A DNA stretch of 64,000 nucleotides from Akkermansiaceae bacterium (GTDB lineage Bacteria > Verrucomicrobiota > Verrucomicrobiia > Verrucomicrobiales > Akkermansiaceae). The notes under the pieces were generated by a model, which saw nothing but the letters and a program-made list of their open reading frames with translations, was not told the origin of the DNA and did no database searches. The stretch covers positions 372,001 to 436,000 of the forward strand of contig JACKQB010000002.1 in assembly GCA_024233115.1 (NCBI GenBank), written 5' to 3'. This document shows positions 53,540-62,017 of this stretch, piece after piece. Positions within the stretch are counted from its first letter, which is position 1, and every line of letters begins with the position of its first letter. Position numbers and translations under genes: made by a program.

Positions 53540-55840
53540 TTGAAGCCTCGCTTTCCAGATTGGCTTAAACAAAGGCCGAAAAACCTTAGGCGCAAGGTGG
53601 CGTGTGGTTGCCTTGCTGCTTTGGGACTCGGCGCGGGAGCTTACTATCTGCTGCCGTTTGCGTTTCCGGTGCCCGAGAGTATCAGCTCGGGGCCGGGCAC
53701 TTCCGTGATGCTGCTGGATCGCGATGGTGCCCCCCTGGGGCACTGGGTGAGACCTGACTATTACCGACACCGGGCGACCTCGATCAAGGACCTTCCACCT
53801 GACTTGATCCAGGCCACCCTGGCCGCTGAGGACAAAAGGTTCTATCAGCATGGTGGGGTTGACATACGGGCCACGGCACGTGCCTTGCGAGATTCCTGGG
53901 ATCAGGGGCGCTTTGTTTCAGGTGCTTCCACCGTGACCCAACAGACGGTGAAGTTGAGTTCCAAAAAGTCGAGCAGGACTCTGTTCACAAAAATCCGTGA
54001 GTGCCTGACGGCTCGCCATGTGGAAATGAGCCACAGCAAGGACGAAATCCTCACCGCGTATTTCAACCACCTTGATTATGGCAATCTGTCGCAGGGCCCC
54101 CTACAGGCCGCACGGCACTATTTCAGCAAACCCTTATCCCAGCTCTCGCTAGCCGAATGCGCGCTGCTGGCAGGGCTGCCGCAGGCCCCCAGTCGACTCA
54201 ACCCGCACCGCAACCCTGACGCAGCGGTCGAACGCCGGAACTGGGTGTTGGACCGGATGGCCATCGTTTACAAAATCCCCCAGGACCGGATTGAACGAGC
54301 CAAACAGGAGCCGCTGCAACTACATCGAGGTGACACTCCGACTACCGCTCCCCACCTGGTCGAGCTGATGAAGCGCAGTGGCTTGTCCCGGCAGCACGAT
54401 ATCCGTACGACCTTATCGTCATCGCTACAGCGGGATATCACCGAGATCGTCCGCACTCAGGTCAAAATTCTGGCAAAAAAACATATTCAGCATGCTGCCG
54501 TGGTCGTTATCCACAACGCAACGGGTGAAGTACTGGCACTGGTGGGCTCACCTGATTTCAATGCTCCTAACAGCGGCCAGATTGATGCCACCCAAACACC
54601 CCGGTCTCCTGGCTCAGCCCTAAAACCATTTACCTATCTACTGGCATACGAACATGGAGGAATGACGCCGGCAACGATCATTGAGGACATCCCGACCTCC
54701 TACGCCGATGCCCGGGGGGAAAAGCAATTCGTGAATTACAACCGGAGCTACAAAGGCCCGGTCACTATTCATCATGCCCTGGCCAACTCACTCAATGTCC
54801 CGGCTGTGCGCACCCTCAATGCCGTCGGTGGAGCCGAACGACTCCATCGCTACCTCGGTGAATTCGGTATTAGCACGCTCACGGAAACGCCACGCTATTA
54901 CGGACTTGGCCTTACCCTGGGAAGTGGCAATGTCACCTTGCTGGAGCTAACCAATGCCTACGCCTCGCTGGGGCGGATGGGGGTCTACAAACCGGTCAGG
55001 TTTTTACCGGACCAGCCAGCGGCGGAAAAGCACATCGCCTCATATCGCTCCACCTGGATGCTGGCCGAGACCATGACCAACAACGCTGCCCGCACATCAG
55101 CCTTCGGGCCGGCTTCCCATCTTCGTCTTCCCTTCCCCTGTGCGGTTAAAACCGGCACCTCGACCGACTTCCGCGACAACTGGTGCCTGGGCTTTACCGC
55201 TGATTTCACGGTGGGTGTCTGGGCGGGTAATCTCGATAACTCACCGATGCGCGGTATCTCCGGGGTCACTGGAGCAGGTCCCATTTTCCACGCCACCATG
55301 ATGCGTCTGCACCGCGACCAGTCCCCCAGGTGGTTTTCGCGCCCCACAGGCATGGTCGATTGCCACATCCACCAACATACCGGCAAACGATTGACCAAGG
55401 CCTCCGAAAATAGCGTGCTACTCACCTTGCCGGCCGACAGGATACCGCTGCCCTTCAGCCCAGCCGATGTTGACAAGCGTGGCCGTGTCTACCTCGACTC
55501 CCGTTATAGCCAATGGCTTGCCAAGGGGGCCGACCTGAACCGGTTCACCCCGGTCACCAGTCACCAGTCGCCACTCAACACGCAGCACGCCCCCCTACGC
55601 ATCCTCTCGCCATCGCGCGAAGCAAAATACATGTTAGATCCCGACTTGCCGGGAAACGGCAAACAACTTGAGCTGAAAACCGATTTTCCAGGTCATTACC
55701 ATTGGTCATCCACAACGCTGGATATCAAACACAAGGGCGGTAGCTTCACCGTCATTCTGGTGCCGGGCAAACACGATATCACCCTGACCGATGCCTCAGG
55801 GAGATCTGTCACGAGAACCATCGTCGTAGAGGAATTGTAA
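53540..55840 (+). CDS. pbpC: Penicillin-binding protein 1C
   Basis: Translation appears to start at TTG 53540 (MKPRFPDWLKQRPKNLRR) and gives 766 residues; no ATG lies closer. A membrane anchor spans about 20-44. The GT51 transglycosylase domain has Glu97 in LAAEDKRFYQHGG and SGASTVTQQTVKL. The transpeptidase domain has Ser359-A-L-Lys362, Ser417-Leu-Asn419 and Lys537-Thr-Gly539. The last 90 residues (LRILSPSREAKYMLDPD onward) match the BiPBP_C domain found in PBP1C. The enzyme polymerises and cross-links peptidoglycan in the periplasm. It forms the conserved pair with the alpha-2-macroglobulin gene upstream. Confidence 0.95.
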   Translation: MKPRFPDWLKQRPKNLRRKVACGCLAALGLGAGAYYLLPFAFPVPESISSGPGTSVMLLDRDGAPLGHWVRPDYYRHRATSIKDLPPDLIQATLAAEDKRFYQHGGVDIRATARALRDSWDQGRFVSGASTVTQQTVKLSSKKSSRTLFTKIRECLTARHVEMSHSKDEILTAYFNHLDYGNLSQGPLQAARHYFSKPLSQLSLAECALLAGLPQAPSRLNPHRNPDAAVERRNWVLDRMAIVYKIPQDRIERAKQEPLQLHRGDTPTTAPHLVELMKRSGLSRQHDIRTTLSSSLQRDITEIVRTQVKILAKKHIQHAAVVVIHNATGEVLALVGSPDFNAPNSGQIDATQTPRSPGSALKPFTYLLAYEHGGMTPATIIEDIPTSYADARGEKQFVNYNRSYKGPVTIHHALANSLNVPAVRTLNAVGGAERLHRYLGEFGISTLTETPRYYGLGLTLGSGNVTLLELTNAYASLGRMGVYKPVRFLPDQPAAEKHIASYRSTWMLAETMTNNAARTSAFGPASHLRLPFPCAVKTGTSTDFRDNWCLGFTADFTVGVWAGNLDNSPMRGISGVTGAGPIFHATMMRLHRDQSPRWFSRPTGMVDCHIHQHTGKRLTKASENSVLLTLPADRIPLPFSPADVDKRGRVYLDSRYSQWLAKGADLNRFTPVTSHQSPLNTQHAPLRILSPSREAKYMLDPDLPGNGKQLELKTDFPGHYHWSSTTLDIKHKGGSFTVILVPGKHDITLTDASGRSVTRTIVVEEL

Positions 55841-55853
55841 ATGCGGGCTCGAC

Positions 55854-56726
55854 CTACTTTACGGAGGCCATTTGCAACTCGGAGACAAACGCCTGAATCC
55901 ATGGTGTTGGCTTTCTATCAGCAGAATATCCTACCCCAACACAGATGGGATCGGGTCGGGGGTCCATTCGTTTGACTTTGATTTTTTTGCCGAGCCTTGC
56001 CCGCTCGGCGACGAGGGCGATACCTAGATTCGCCTCGAGCCCGAGTCGAAGACTGCCTATACCGTCGAACTCGCCCGCCACTTTGGCATTGATGCGATGC
56101 TCGTTAAAATACTCCATCACCTCACTCCAGTAGCCTGGGTAATCGGCTCGGGACAGGAGGAGCAGTTTCTCACCATCAAGATCCGACGGCTTGATTTTTC
56201 TCTTTTTGATCAGTCGATGCTGCAAAGGGACCGCCGTGACAAACTCCTCCTCGCGAAGCGGAATCCATTCGATACCAGCTAACGATACTGCGACTGCGAT
56301 AATCAAATCGAACTGCCCGTCACGAATGCCGTTACTCATTTGTTCACTGCTGCTATCGGCGATGCTTACCTTAACATTAGGATGAAGCTGGGAAAATCGG
56401 CTCATCGCCTGCTGCAGGATCTCCCCGCCTAACGATGGCGCATAGCCGATCCGGATTTGCTCTCCTTCGATTTCCCGGCGCATTTGTTTTTCGACCAAAT
56501 CCACACCATCGATCATCTCGCGGCCGAGCCTTTTGACTATTTCCCCATCGCGGGTGAGTTTGATCGACTTTGCACCGCGATGAAATAGCGACCAGCCGGT
56601 ATCGTTTTCAAAAACCACCATCTGTCGGCTCAATGCCGGCTGGGTAAGCCTCACCCGGCGGGCCGCGGCGGAGATGTTCATATCCTTGGTTACCTCCAGA
56701 AAATGCCTCAGATGCTCCAGGTTCAT
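55854..56726 (-). CDS. LysR-family transcriptional regulator
   Basis: The 290-residue protein opens with the LysR helix-turn-helix (MNLEHLRHFLEVTKDMNISA, then AARRVRLTQPALSRQMVVFE), and residues 90-290 form the effector-binding domain (QIRIGYAPSLGGEILQQAMS). It is divergent from the pirin-YceI-CDGSH-FMN reductase operon and very probably regulates it. A thiol or redox effector is plausible, but no conserved cysteine pair like that of OxyR is seen. Confidence 0.92.
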   Translation of the reverse strand: MNLEHLRHFLEVTKDMNISAAARRVRLTQPALSRQMVVFENDTGWSLFHRGAKSIKLTRDGEIVKRLGREMIDGVDLVEKQMRREIEGEQIRIGYAPSLGGEILQQAMSRFSQLHPNVKVSIADSSSEQMSNGIRDGQFDLIIAVAVSLAGIEWIPLREEEFVTAVPLQHRLIKKRKIKPSDLDGEKLLLLSRADYPGYWSEVMEYFNEHRINAKVAGEFDGIGSLRLGLEANLGIALVAERARLGKKIKVKRMDPRPDPICVGVGYSADRKPTPWIQAFVSELQMASVK

Positions 56727-56834
56727 GGCCGATACTAGAAAAATTTATTTATATAGTCGAGCATAATGATTTCGCATACTTAGCATAAAAACACGGAATT
56801 ATCCAAAAACGTGCGTCCCGTGCATGATACCTGC
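56727..56834. promoter_or_regulatory. Divergent LysR/pirin operator-promoter region
   Basis: This AT-rich 108-bp gap contains three GCATA repeats near 56762-56790 (spacings 13 and 9 bp) and several LysR-like T-N11-A arrangements. It is the only regulatory space between the two divergent transcripts. Confidence 0.4.
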
Positions 56835-57551
56835 ATGAAAGAAATCAGCCCCACAACAATAAGCATTCGCCGATCCATTGAGCGTGGTCGCGCCGACCAC
56901 GGTTGGCTCGACACCCGGCACAGCTTTTCCTTTGGCGACTACTACGACGCGGACCACATGGGCTACGGGAGTTTACGCGTGATCAACGAAGACCGCATCG
57001 CGCCGGGAAAAGGCTTTGGTATGCATCCGCATTCGGCGATGGAGATTTTCACCTACCTTATCTCCGGTGAACTTGCCCATCAGGACTCGATGGGCAATGG
57101 CCGGGTGATCAAGGCGGGTGAGCTCCAATACATGTCCGCCGGCAGTGGCGTCATGCATGCCGAGACCAACCCGTCGAATACGGAATCCACCCACCTCCTC
57201 CAGATATGGATCACCCCATCAACGCTTGGCGGAGATCCTCTCTATGCGGACATGGATACCAATGCCCTGAAAAAGCAAAACGCACTCGCTCTCTTTGCCT
57301 CCGGTGACGGTCGTGACGGCTCACAAAAGATGCGTCAGGATGCCGAGATATTTTTCGGAAATCTTGAGCAGGATGCTTCACTGCCCGCCTTACCCGATGG
57401 TGAATTTCACCAACATTACCTGCAACTCATCATGGGCAGCCTCCGTCTCGAAGGGCAGACGCTTCTGCCCGGGGACGCCGCCATGATTGACGGGAAAGCA
57501 CCAGCCATTTCAGCACTAAAAGATTCCGAGTTCCTCTACTTCAATCTCTAA
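56835..57551 (+). CDS. Pirin-family protein (YhhW-like bicupin)
   Basis: I start at MKEISPTTISIRRSIERGRA (56835), giving 238 residues. Pirin motifs are FSFGDYYDADHMGYGSLRVI, the metal-binding GFGMHPHSAMEIFTYLISGE and the HAETNP segment. Bacterial pirins of this group act as quercetin dioxygenases or redox-sensitive regulators. It is the first gene of the plus-strand redox operon; the YceI gene follows after 42 bp. Confidence 0.92.
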   Translation: MKEISPTTISIRRSIERGRADHGWLDTRHSFSFGDYYDADHMGYGSLRVINEDRIAPGKGFGMHPHSAMEIFTYLISGELAHQDSMGNGRVIKAGELQYMSAGSGVMHAETNPSNTESTHLLQIWITPSTLGGDPLYADMDTNALKKQNALALFASGDGRDGSQKMRQDAEIFFGNLEQDASLPALPDGEFHQHYLQLIMGSLRLEGQTLLPGDAAMIDGKAPAISALKDSEFLYFNL

Positions 57552-57593
57552 CACAAACAATAAACCAACACCCAACCCAACAATATACTCATT

Positions 57594-58250
57594 ATGAAAA
57601 ACACCATCATCATCACTGCCGCAGCCACATCGCTGCTATTGGTCTCTTGCAAAAACCCGGCCGGGTCATCGACTGAAGCGCGTGTCTCCGAGGCACAAGA
57701 AGTTTCCACCGAGGCAATTACCGGAACCAAATGGGTTTTCGCTGACAGCTCCACCATCACCTTTACAGGATCAAAGGTAACAGGCAGCCATGAGGGAGGC
57801 TTTAACAGGTTCACCGGGCATTTTTACGTCGATGGAATAACACTCGCGCCAAGTGGGCACAAAATCGTCATTGATATGACATCGACATACTCCGATGCTG
57901 AAAAACTCACGGGCCATCTTACCAGCGCCGATTTTTTTGATGTCGCCACTTACCCCACCAGCACCTTCACCGTCACTGGCATCGAGGAAAAGTCCGGTGC
58001 CAGAGGAGAAACCCACGTCCTCACTGGAAATTTTGATTTCCATGGCGTCACCAAATCGATTACTATTCCCGTTGTCGTGTCGCCTTCTGACAAGGAAATC
58101 AATGTAACAGCTGACTTCTTTATCAACCGCTTCGACTTCAACATCGAGTATCCAGGAAAAACAGACGACCTCATCCGCAAGGAAGTTGTCATCAAGTTTA
58201 ACCTCAAGGCTACCCCGGCCGCCCCGGCCAAATCAGCATCAACGAACTAA
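57594..58250 (+). CDS. YceI-family lipoprotein
   Basis: The 218-residue protein starts with a lipoprotein signal peptide ending in LLLVSC (Cys19). The YceI lipocalin-like fold is marked by TKWVFADSSTITFTGSKVTG, GGFNRFTGHFYVDG, LTSADFFDVATYPTSTFTV and VTKSITIPVVV. YceI proteins bind polyisoprenoid-like lipids in the envelope and are often induced by stress or reductive conditions. It is the second gene of the redox operon. Confidence 0.93.
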   Translation: MKNTIIITAAATSLLLVSCKNPAGSSTEARVSEAQEVSTEAITGTKWVFADSSTITFTGSKVTGSHEGGFNRFTGHFYVDGITLAPSGHKIVIDMTSTYSDAEKLTGHLTSADFFDVATYPTSTFTVTGIEEKSGARGETHVLTGNFDFHGVTKSITIPVVVSPSDKEINVTADFFINRFDFNIEYPGKTDDLIRKEVVIKFNLKATPAAPAKSASTN

Positions 58251-58280
58251 CACCACAGCAACCAATACCTCACCACCATC

Positions 58281-58574
58281 ATGAATAAGCCAACCGTCGC
58301 CGACATCAAGCCTGCCGTTGTAAACCTTACCCAAGGTAAAAAGTATTTCTTTTGCACCTGCGGAAAATCAGCCAACCAGCCGTTCTGTGATGGTAAACAC
58401 AAGGGTAGCGGCTTTTCGCCCCTGGCATTTACGGCGGAGGCTGGCGGCGATGCTTATTTATGCCAATGCAAACAATCCGGCGAATTACCGTTTTGCGATG
58501 GAACCCATAAGAAGCTCACCCGCGACCAGATTGGCCAAGGGCTTGTTTTAGGATCCGATGGGGACACCTGCTAG
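58281..58574 (+). CDS. Double CDGSH iron-sulfur protein
   Basis: This 97-residue protein has two CDGSH-type cluster motifs: FFCTCGKSANQPFCDGKHKG and YLCQCKQSGELPFCDGTHKK. Each has the C-x-C-x(8)-C-D-G-x-H arrangement that holds a labile 2Fe-2S cluster by three Cys and one His. Such proteins act as redox or cluster-transfer factors. It lies 30 bp after the YceI gene. Confidence 0.93.
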   Translation: MNKPTVADIKPAVVNLTQGKKYFFCTCGKSANQPFCDGKHKGSGFSPLAFTAEAGGDAYLCQCKQSGELPFCDGTHKKLTRDQIGQGLVLGSDGDTC

Positions 58575-58613
58575 CGCACCAGCCAACAACCGGACAGCAA
58601 GCCTTCATCAGAC

Positions 58614-59159
58614 ATGAACATCCTATCCATCGGAGCATCCAGTTCCTCATCGTCGATCAATCAACAATTCGCGGACCACAGCGCAAAGCGAATCGCCGGT
58701 GCCAAGGTCACCTCATTTGCCTTATCCCGCCTCACCCTGCCCATCTACAGCGTGGACGAGGAAAAGGAAAACGGTATCCCGGCGGAAGCCCAACGCTTTA
58801 TCGATGCCATCCGTGATCACGATGGCATCGTGCTCTCACTCGCCGAGCATAATGGTTCCTACACCGCAGCGTTTAAAAACCTCTACGACTGGGCATCACG
58901 TATTGTAAAGGATGTCTGGCAGGATAAAGCGATGCTCCTACTGAGCACATCGCCCGGTCCGAGGGGTGGAGCCACGGTCATGTCGGCTGCCGCAGCGACC
59001 TTTCCACGTATGGGCGCAAAGGTTGCCGCCACGTATAGCCTGCCCAGCTTCTACGATCATTTTTCTAAAGATGGGATAAACGATCCCGAGCTCGCCTCCC
59101 AACTCAACAAGGCCATCAGCGCATTCTCCGCTGCCCTTGTTTGTAGGTCATCCCAATAA
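58614..59159 (+). CDS. NADPH-dependent FMN reductase family protein
   Basis: The 181-residue flavodoxin-fold protein begins MNILSIGASSSSSSINQQFA, where SSSSSIN is the FMN phosphate loop. LSLAEHNGSYTAAFKNLYDW carries the family core motif (usually PEYNGS), here with Glu-His-Asn-Gly-Ser. STSPGPRGGATVMSA is the second flavin loop. It is the last gene of the redox operon and probably supplies reducing power. Confidence 0.9.
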   Translation: MNILSIGASSSSSSINQQFADHSAKRIAGAKVTSFALSRLTLPIYSVDEEKENGIPAEAQRFIDAIRDHDGIVLSLAEHNGSYTAAFKNLYDWASRIVKDVWQDKAMLLLSTSPGPRGGATVMSAAAATFPRMGAKVAATYSLPSFYDHFSKDGINDPELASQLNKAISAFSAALVCRSSQ

Positions 59160-59186
59160 CCATTTTATCGCCATGTAACTCGCACC

Positions 59187-59849
59187 CTACCAATCGGCCT
59201 TGTAGCCACGGGTATCGATGTGGACAAAGCCGGGGTAGGTTCCGATGCCGCCCACAAAGCCACTTTTTCTATCACGAAGAAAACGCGCCACACTCGCCAC
59301 GTGTGCAGGGGACGCACCATGGAAAACCACATCGGTTGCTATGTTGATCCGATGAAATGAGAGCGGCTCACCACGGACAGCCGCATTGTAGCTTGGGCTG
59401 CGGTAGGCGGAGATAATTTCGCGGACAGGCAAACCCATCTGGTAGGCCATCTGGTCGATGACCTTCAGCGTAGGTCCCATTTTTTTCCACATACTGCGTG
59501 GAGGAAGGCTGTTGACGACACCAGCCCTGGTTTTGAAATGTGGTGCCAACACCATGCGGGGCGTGATGTTTCTCAAGCCCAAGCCCTTGATGTAGTTGGC
59601 GTATCGATTGACATCGATGCCTTTGAGATCAACCCACGACTGGGGGATACCCGAGACGGGTTTGCTTGAGTAACCAAAGAGTCCGGCATCAGCCTCGTCA
59701 GCTCCGAGAATAAGGGCCGCGCTTGCCGCTGCTGTCAGCCCCATAAAAGCCCTGCGCCCACAGATACGCCCATTTGCATCTAGCAGCCGCTCCTGCCCAG
59801 CATATGGTTGGTCGACTGAGTCTTGGGAATGACTTGATGAATGGTTCAT
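59187..59849 (-). CDS. Tat-exported M15/DUF882-type putative peptidoglycan peptidase (copy 1)
   Basis: Starting at MNHSSSHSQDSVDQPY (59849) gives 220 residues with a twin-arginine-like signal CGRRAFMGLTAAASAALIL. The C-terminal domain has SFHRINIATDV and FVHIDTRG, the His/Asp/His metal-binding pattern of M15-type enzymes in the DUF882 (YcbK) group. EIISAYRSPSYN is another family motif. These proteins are thought to cleave peptide cross-bridges of peptidoglycan. A paralogue lies next to it at 60056. Confidence 0.8.
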   Translation of the reverse strand: MNHSSSHSQDSVDQPYAGQERLLDANGRICGRRAFMGLTAAASAALILGADEADAGLFGYSSKPVSGIPQSWVDLKGIDVNRYANYIKGLGLRNITPRMVLAPHFKTRAGVVNSLPPRSMWKKMGPTLKVIDQMAYQMGLPVREIISAYRSPSYNAAVRGEPLSFHRINIATDVVFHGASPAHVASVARFLRDRKSGFVGGIGTYPGFVHIDTRGYKADW

Positions 59850-59988
59850 GGGCTGTTTTTTTGTGAATTTCGTGTTGGGTTTACCATGCGTGTAGATCAC
59901 TGACAATCAAAAAGTTAAGACACCTTAATAATTTAAAAATACAAAGCTTTGACAGTCCGGATTTTTAAAAAACGCGGGTTTCTCCCCC

Positions 59989-60018
59989 AAAAAACCCGCC
60001 TTGCAAAACAAGACGGGC
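59989..60018 (-). terminator. Intrinsic terminator of M15/DUF882 copy 2
   Basis: On the minus strand a nine-bp stem (60009-60017 and 59995-60003, one G-U pair) is followed by TTTTTT. It lies between the two paralogues. Confidence 0.8.
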
Positions 60019-60055
60019 TATGATGAATGATAAAAACCTAGGGAAGTCGTGACAC

Positions 60056-60700
60056 TTACCAGTCGACGTTCATGCCGCGGGTATCAACGTGGACGAAACT
60101 GGAGTATCGGCCGATGCCGCCTTTGTAGATGCCTTGCGTGCGCATCTGCTTGGCGATGTAGGCTACATGGTAGGGTGAAATGCCACGGAATTGGATATCA
60201 CAGGCCATGTTCTGCATGTGGTAGGATCTGGATTTACCACCGACGGCACGGTTATAGAGCGGGCTGCGGTAAGCGGAGGTGATCTCACGAAGTGGTGCCC
60301 CGATACGGGTGACCATTTTGTCGATCACGATGAGAGTGGGTGCCATTTTCTTCCAATACTCTTTGGGTGGCAGGCTGTTCTGGGTGCGACCACGGGTTTT
60401 GAAGTGAGGAGCGAGAACCATACGTGGTGTAATGTTACGCAGGTTGAGACTCTGGATGTAACGGGCATAACGAAGGACATCCGATCCTTTCGCCTGAACC
60501 CACGCATGGGGAATACCCGGAACGGGTTTGTCCCCGATGAGACCAAAAAACGCACCCTGACTGCGGGGTGCTCCGATGATGACACCAGCGGTGGCAATAC
60601 CTGCTGTAGCCAGAAACTTACGGCGACTGGATTGTCCAGGCCTCAGATACTTGGGGATACCTCCCCCTACAAGAAATCGGTCAGTTGAATGGGTATGCAT
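60056..60700 (-). CDS. Tat-exported M15/DUF882-type putative peptidoglycan peptidase (copy 2)
   Basis: This 214-residue paralogue has a canonical Tat signal, SSRRKFLATAGIATAGVIIG. It shares long identical stretches with copy 1, including NLRNITPRMVLAPHFKTR against GLRNITPRMVLAPHFKTR. The metal motifs SYHMQNMACDIQF and FVHVDTRG are intact, and EITSAYRSPLYN matches copy 1. The terminator after it separates the two genes, so they are probably expressed independently. Confidence 0.83.
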   Translation of the reverse strand: MHTHSTDRFLVGGGIPKYLRPGQSSRRKFLATAGIATAGVIIGAPRSQGAFFGLIGDKPVPGIPHAWVQAKGSDVLRYARYIQSLNLRNITPRMVLAPHFKTRGRTQNSLPPKEYWKKMAPTLIVIDKMVTRIGAPLREITSAYRSPLYNRAVGGKSRSYHMQNMACDIQFRGISPYHVAYIAKQMRTQGIYKGGIGRYSSFVHVDTRGMNVDW

Positions 60701-60951
60701 TTATATGATGGCGAGATGTGGTTGGCGAGATGCAGTGCGCAGGACATGGCCCGCGAGGTTTACTTCACGAGACGTATTTTGCGAGTTCATGATCGCGTCG
60801 GCATTGTGCTGTATCCACGCCGGATTGACCAGAGCTTTTTTAAAGATGCAACTGGTCTAGCAGGGCCTTAATCGTTGAATATAAGCAACTTCAATGGTTT
60901 GCGGCGATCCCCCTGGCCAAAAAAAATGTGACAAAGTGCCTTTGCTTGCCC

Positions 60952-62007
60952 TCAAACCTCTTCTTGATAGTAAATTTTGACAAATTTCATCTGCTTTTGC
61001 TCGTCGAAGCCACGTTCAAAAACGGATTCATCGGCCTCTTTGAAAGCGGGTGCAAAGCTGATATTGACCCCGGAATCCAGCTTGATGGTGCTGCGGAACC
61101 TCTGGCCGACTTTGCGCGCTACTTTTTTGGCGATGGTAAAGGTTTCGTCTAGCTGGCCGCCGTCCTCCTCGTCCTGATTGGCCTGGAATTCATTGAATTT
61201 CTCTATGAGATCGGGCTCCTTGAGCGCCTCTTCACGGAAGTGTTTCAGATCGAACTCATCGCGTTCCTCGAAGTATTCCATGGCCCGGTTGGCGACCCGG
61301 CATTTCTTCTCGGCTTCCATTTCCTCGGGCAGGCCTTCCTTGGCAAAGGATACCGCCATATCCGCGTAGCGGCGCGTCATGTAGTCGTTGTTTCTACAGA
61401 ACTTGACCCCCAGGAAATCGCGCACCCAGAAGTGTGTCCCGGCACTCGACTTATCAAAGGTGTAGACAAGGTAGCCGTCTTCCTTCTGCGCGTTCACAAC
61501 CAGGCAACCTTTGTCGATTTTGTCCGGTGATATCCCTTGGTGGGTAATGAGTTGCAGGTTGCCGTCACTGTCGGCAATCTCAAGAAAGGGCACCCGGCTT
61601 TCAGATTTGATGATACTGACCGCCTGGAGAGGTTCGCCATCGACCAGCAGATCATTGACCAACGCGATACAGAGGTCACCCGACTTGATGTTCGGGTGCT
61701 TGGAGGTGTTGTAAAGATGCCTGGCGATCTTTCTCCCCTGCCCCAGAAGTGTTTCCGGATCGGAAAAGATCGCCGTCGCGTAACGATAGACTTCATTCAA
61801 ATCCAACGACGAGTGATGTGCAAACGACTTCAGCTCAAGGTTTTTGAACGGCTTGAGGAACGAGGGGGTTAGAATGGCAGTATCCTCATCGGAGAACCGG
61901 CACAGTTCCTTGGACGTGCGCAGGGGTTCGGAGCGGAGCGGGTTACCAATCTTGGCAAGTGACAGTGCCGCCAGCTTGGCCCGGCGGAAGTTCAGTGTGA
62001 TGGACAT
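60952..62007 (-). CDS. 37-kDa nucleoid-associated protein (NdpA/YejK family)
   Basis: The 351-residue protein has the family features SGDLCIALVNDLLVDGEPL, GYLVYTFDKSSAGTHFWVRDF and FCRNNDYMTRRYADMAVSF. The C-terminal third is charged and helical. E. coli YejK binds the nucleoid and interacts with topoisomerases; the role here is inferred. It starts 11 bp after the AGCS symporter gene on the same strand, an unexpected partner. Confidence 0.9.
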   Translation of the reverse strand: MSITLNFRRAKLAALSLAKIGNPLRSEPLRTSKELCRFSDEDTAILTPSFLKPFKNLELKSFAHHSSLDLNEVYRYATAIFSDPETLLGQGRKIARHLYNTSKHPNIKSGDLCIALVNDLLVDGEPLQAVSIIKSESRVPFLEIADSDGNLQLITHQGISPDKIDKGCLVVNAQKEDGYLVYTFDKSSAGTHFWVRDFLGVKFCRNNDYMTRRYADMAVSFAKEGLPEEMEAEKKCRVANRAMEYFEERDEFDLKHFREEALKEPDLIEKFNEFQANQDEEDGGQLDETFTIAKKVARKVGQRFRSTIKLDSGVNISFAPAFKEADESVFERGFDEQKQMKFVKIYYQEEV

Positions 62008-62017
62008 GGCATGCGGA

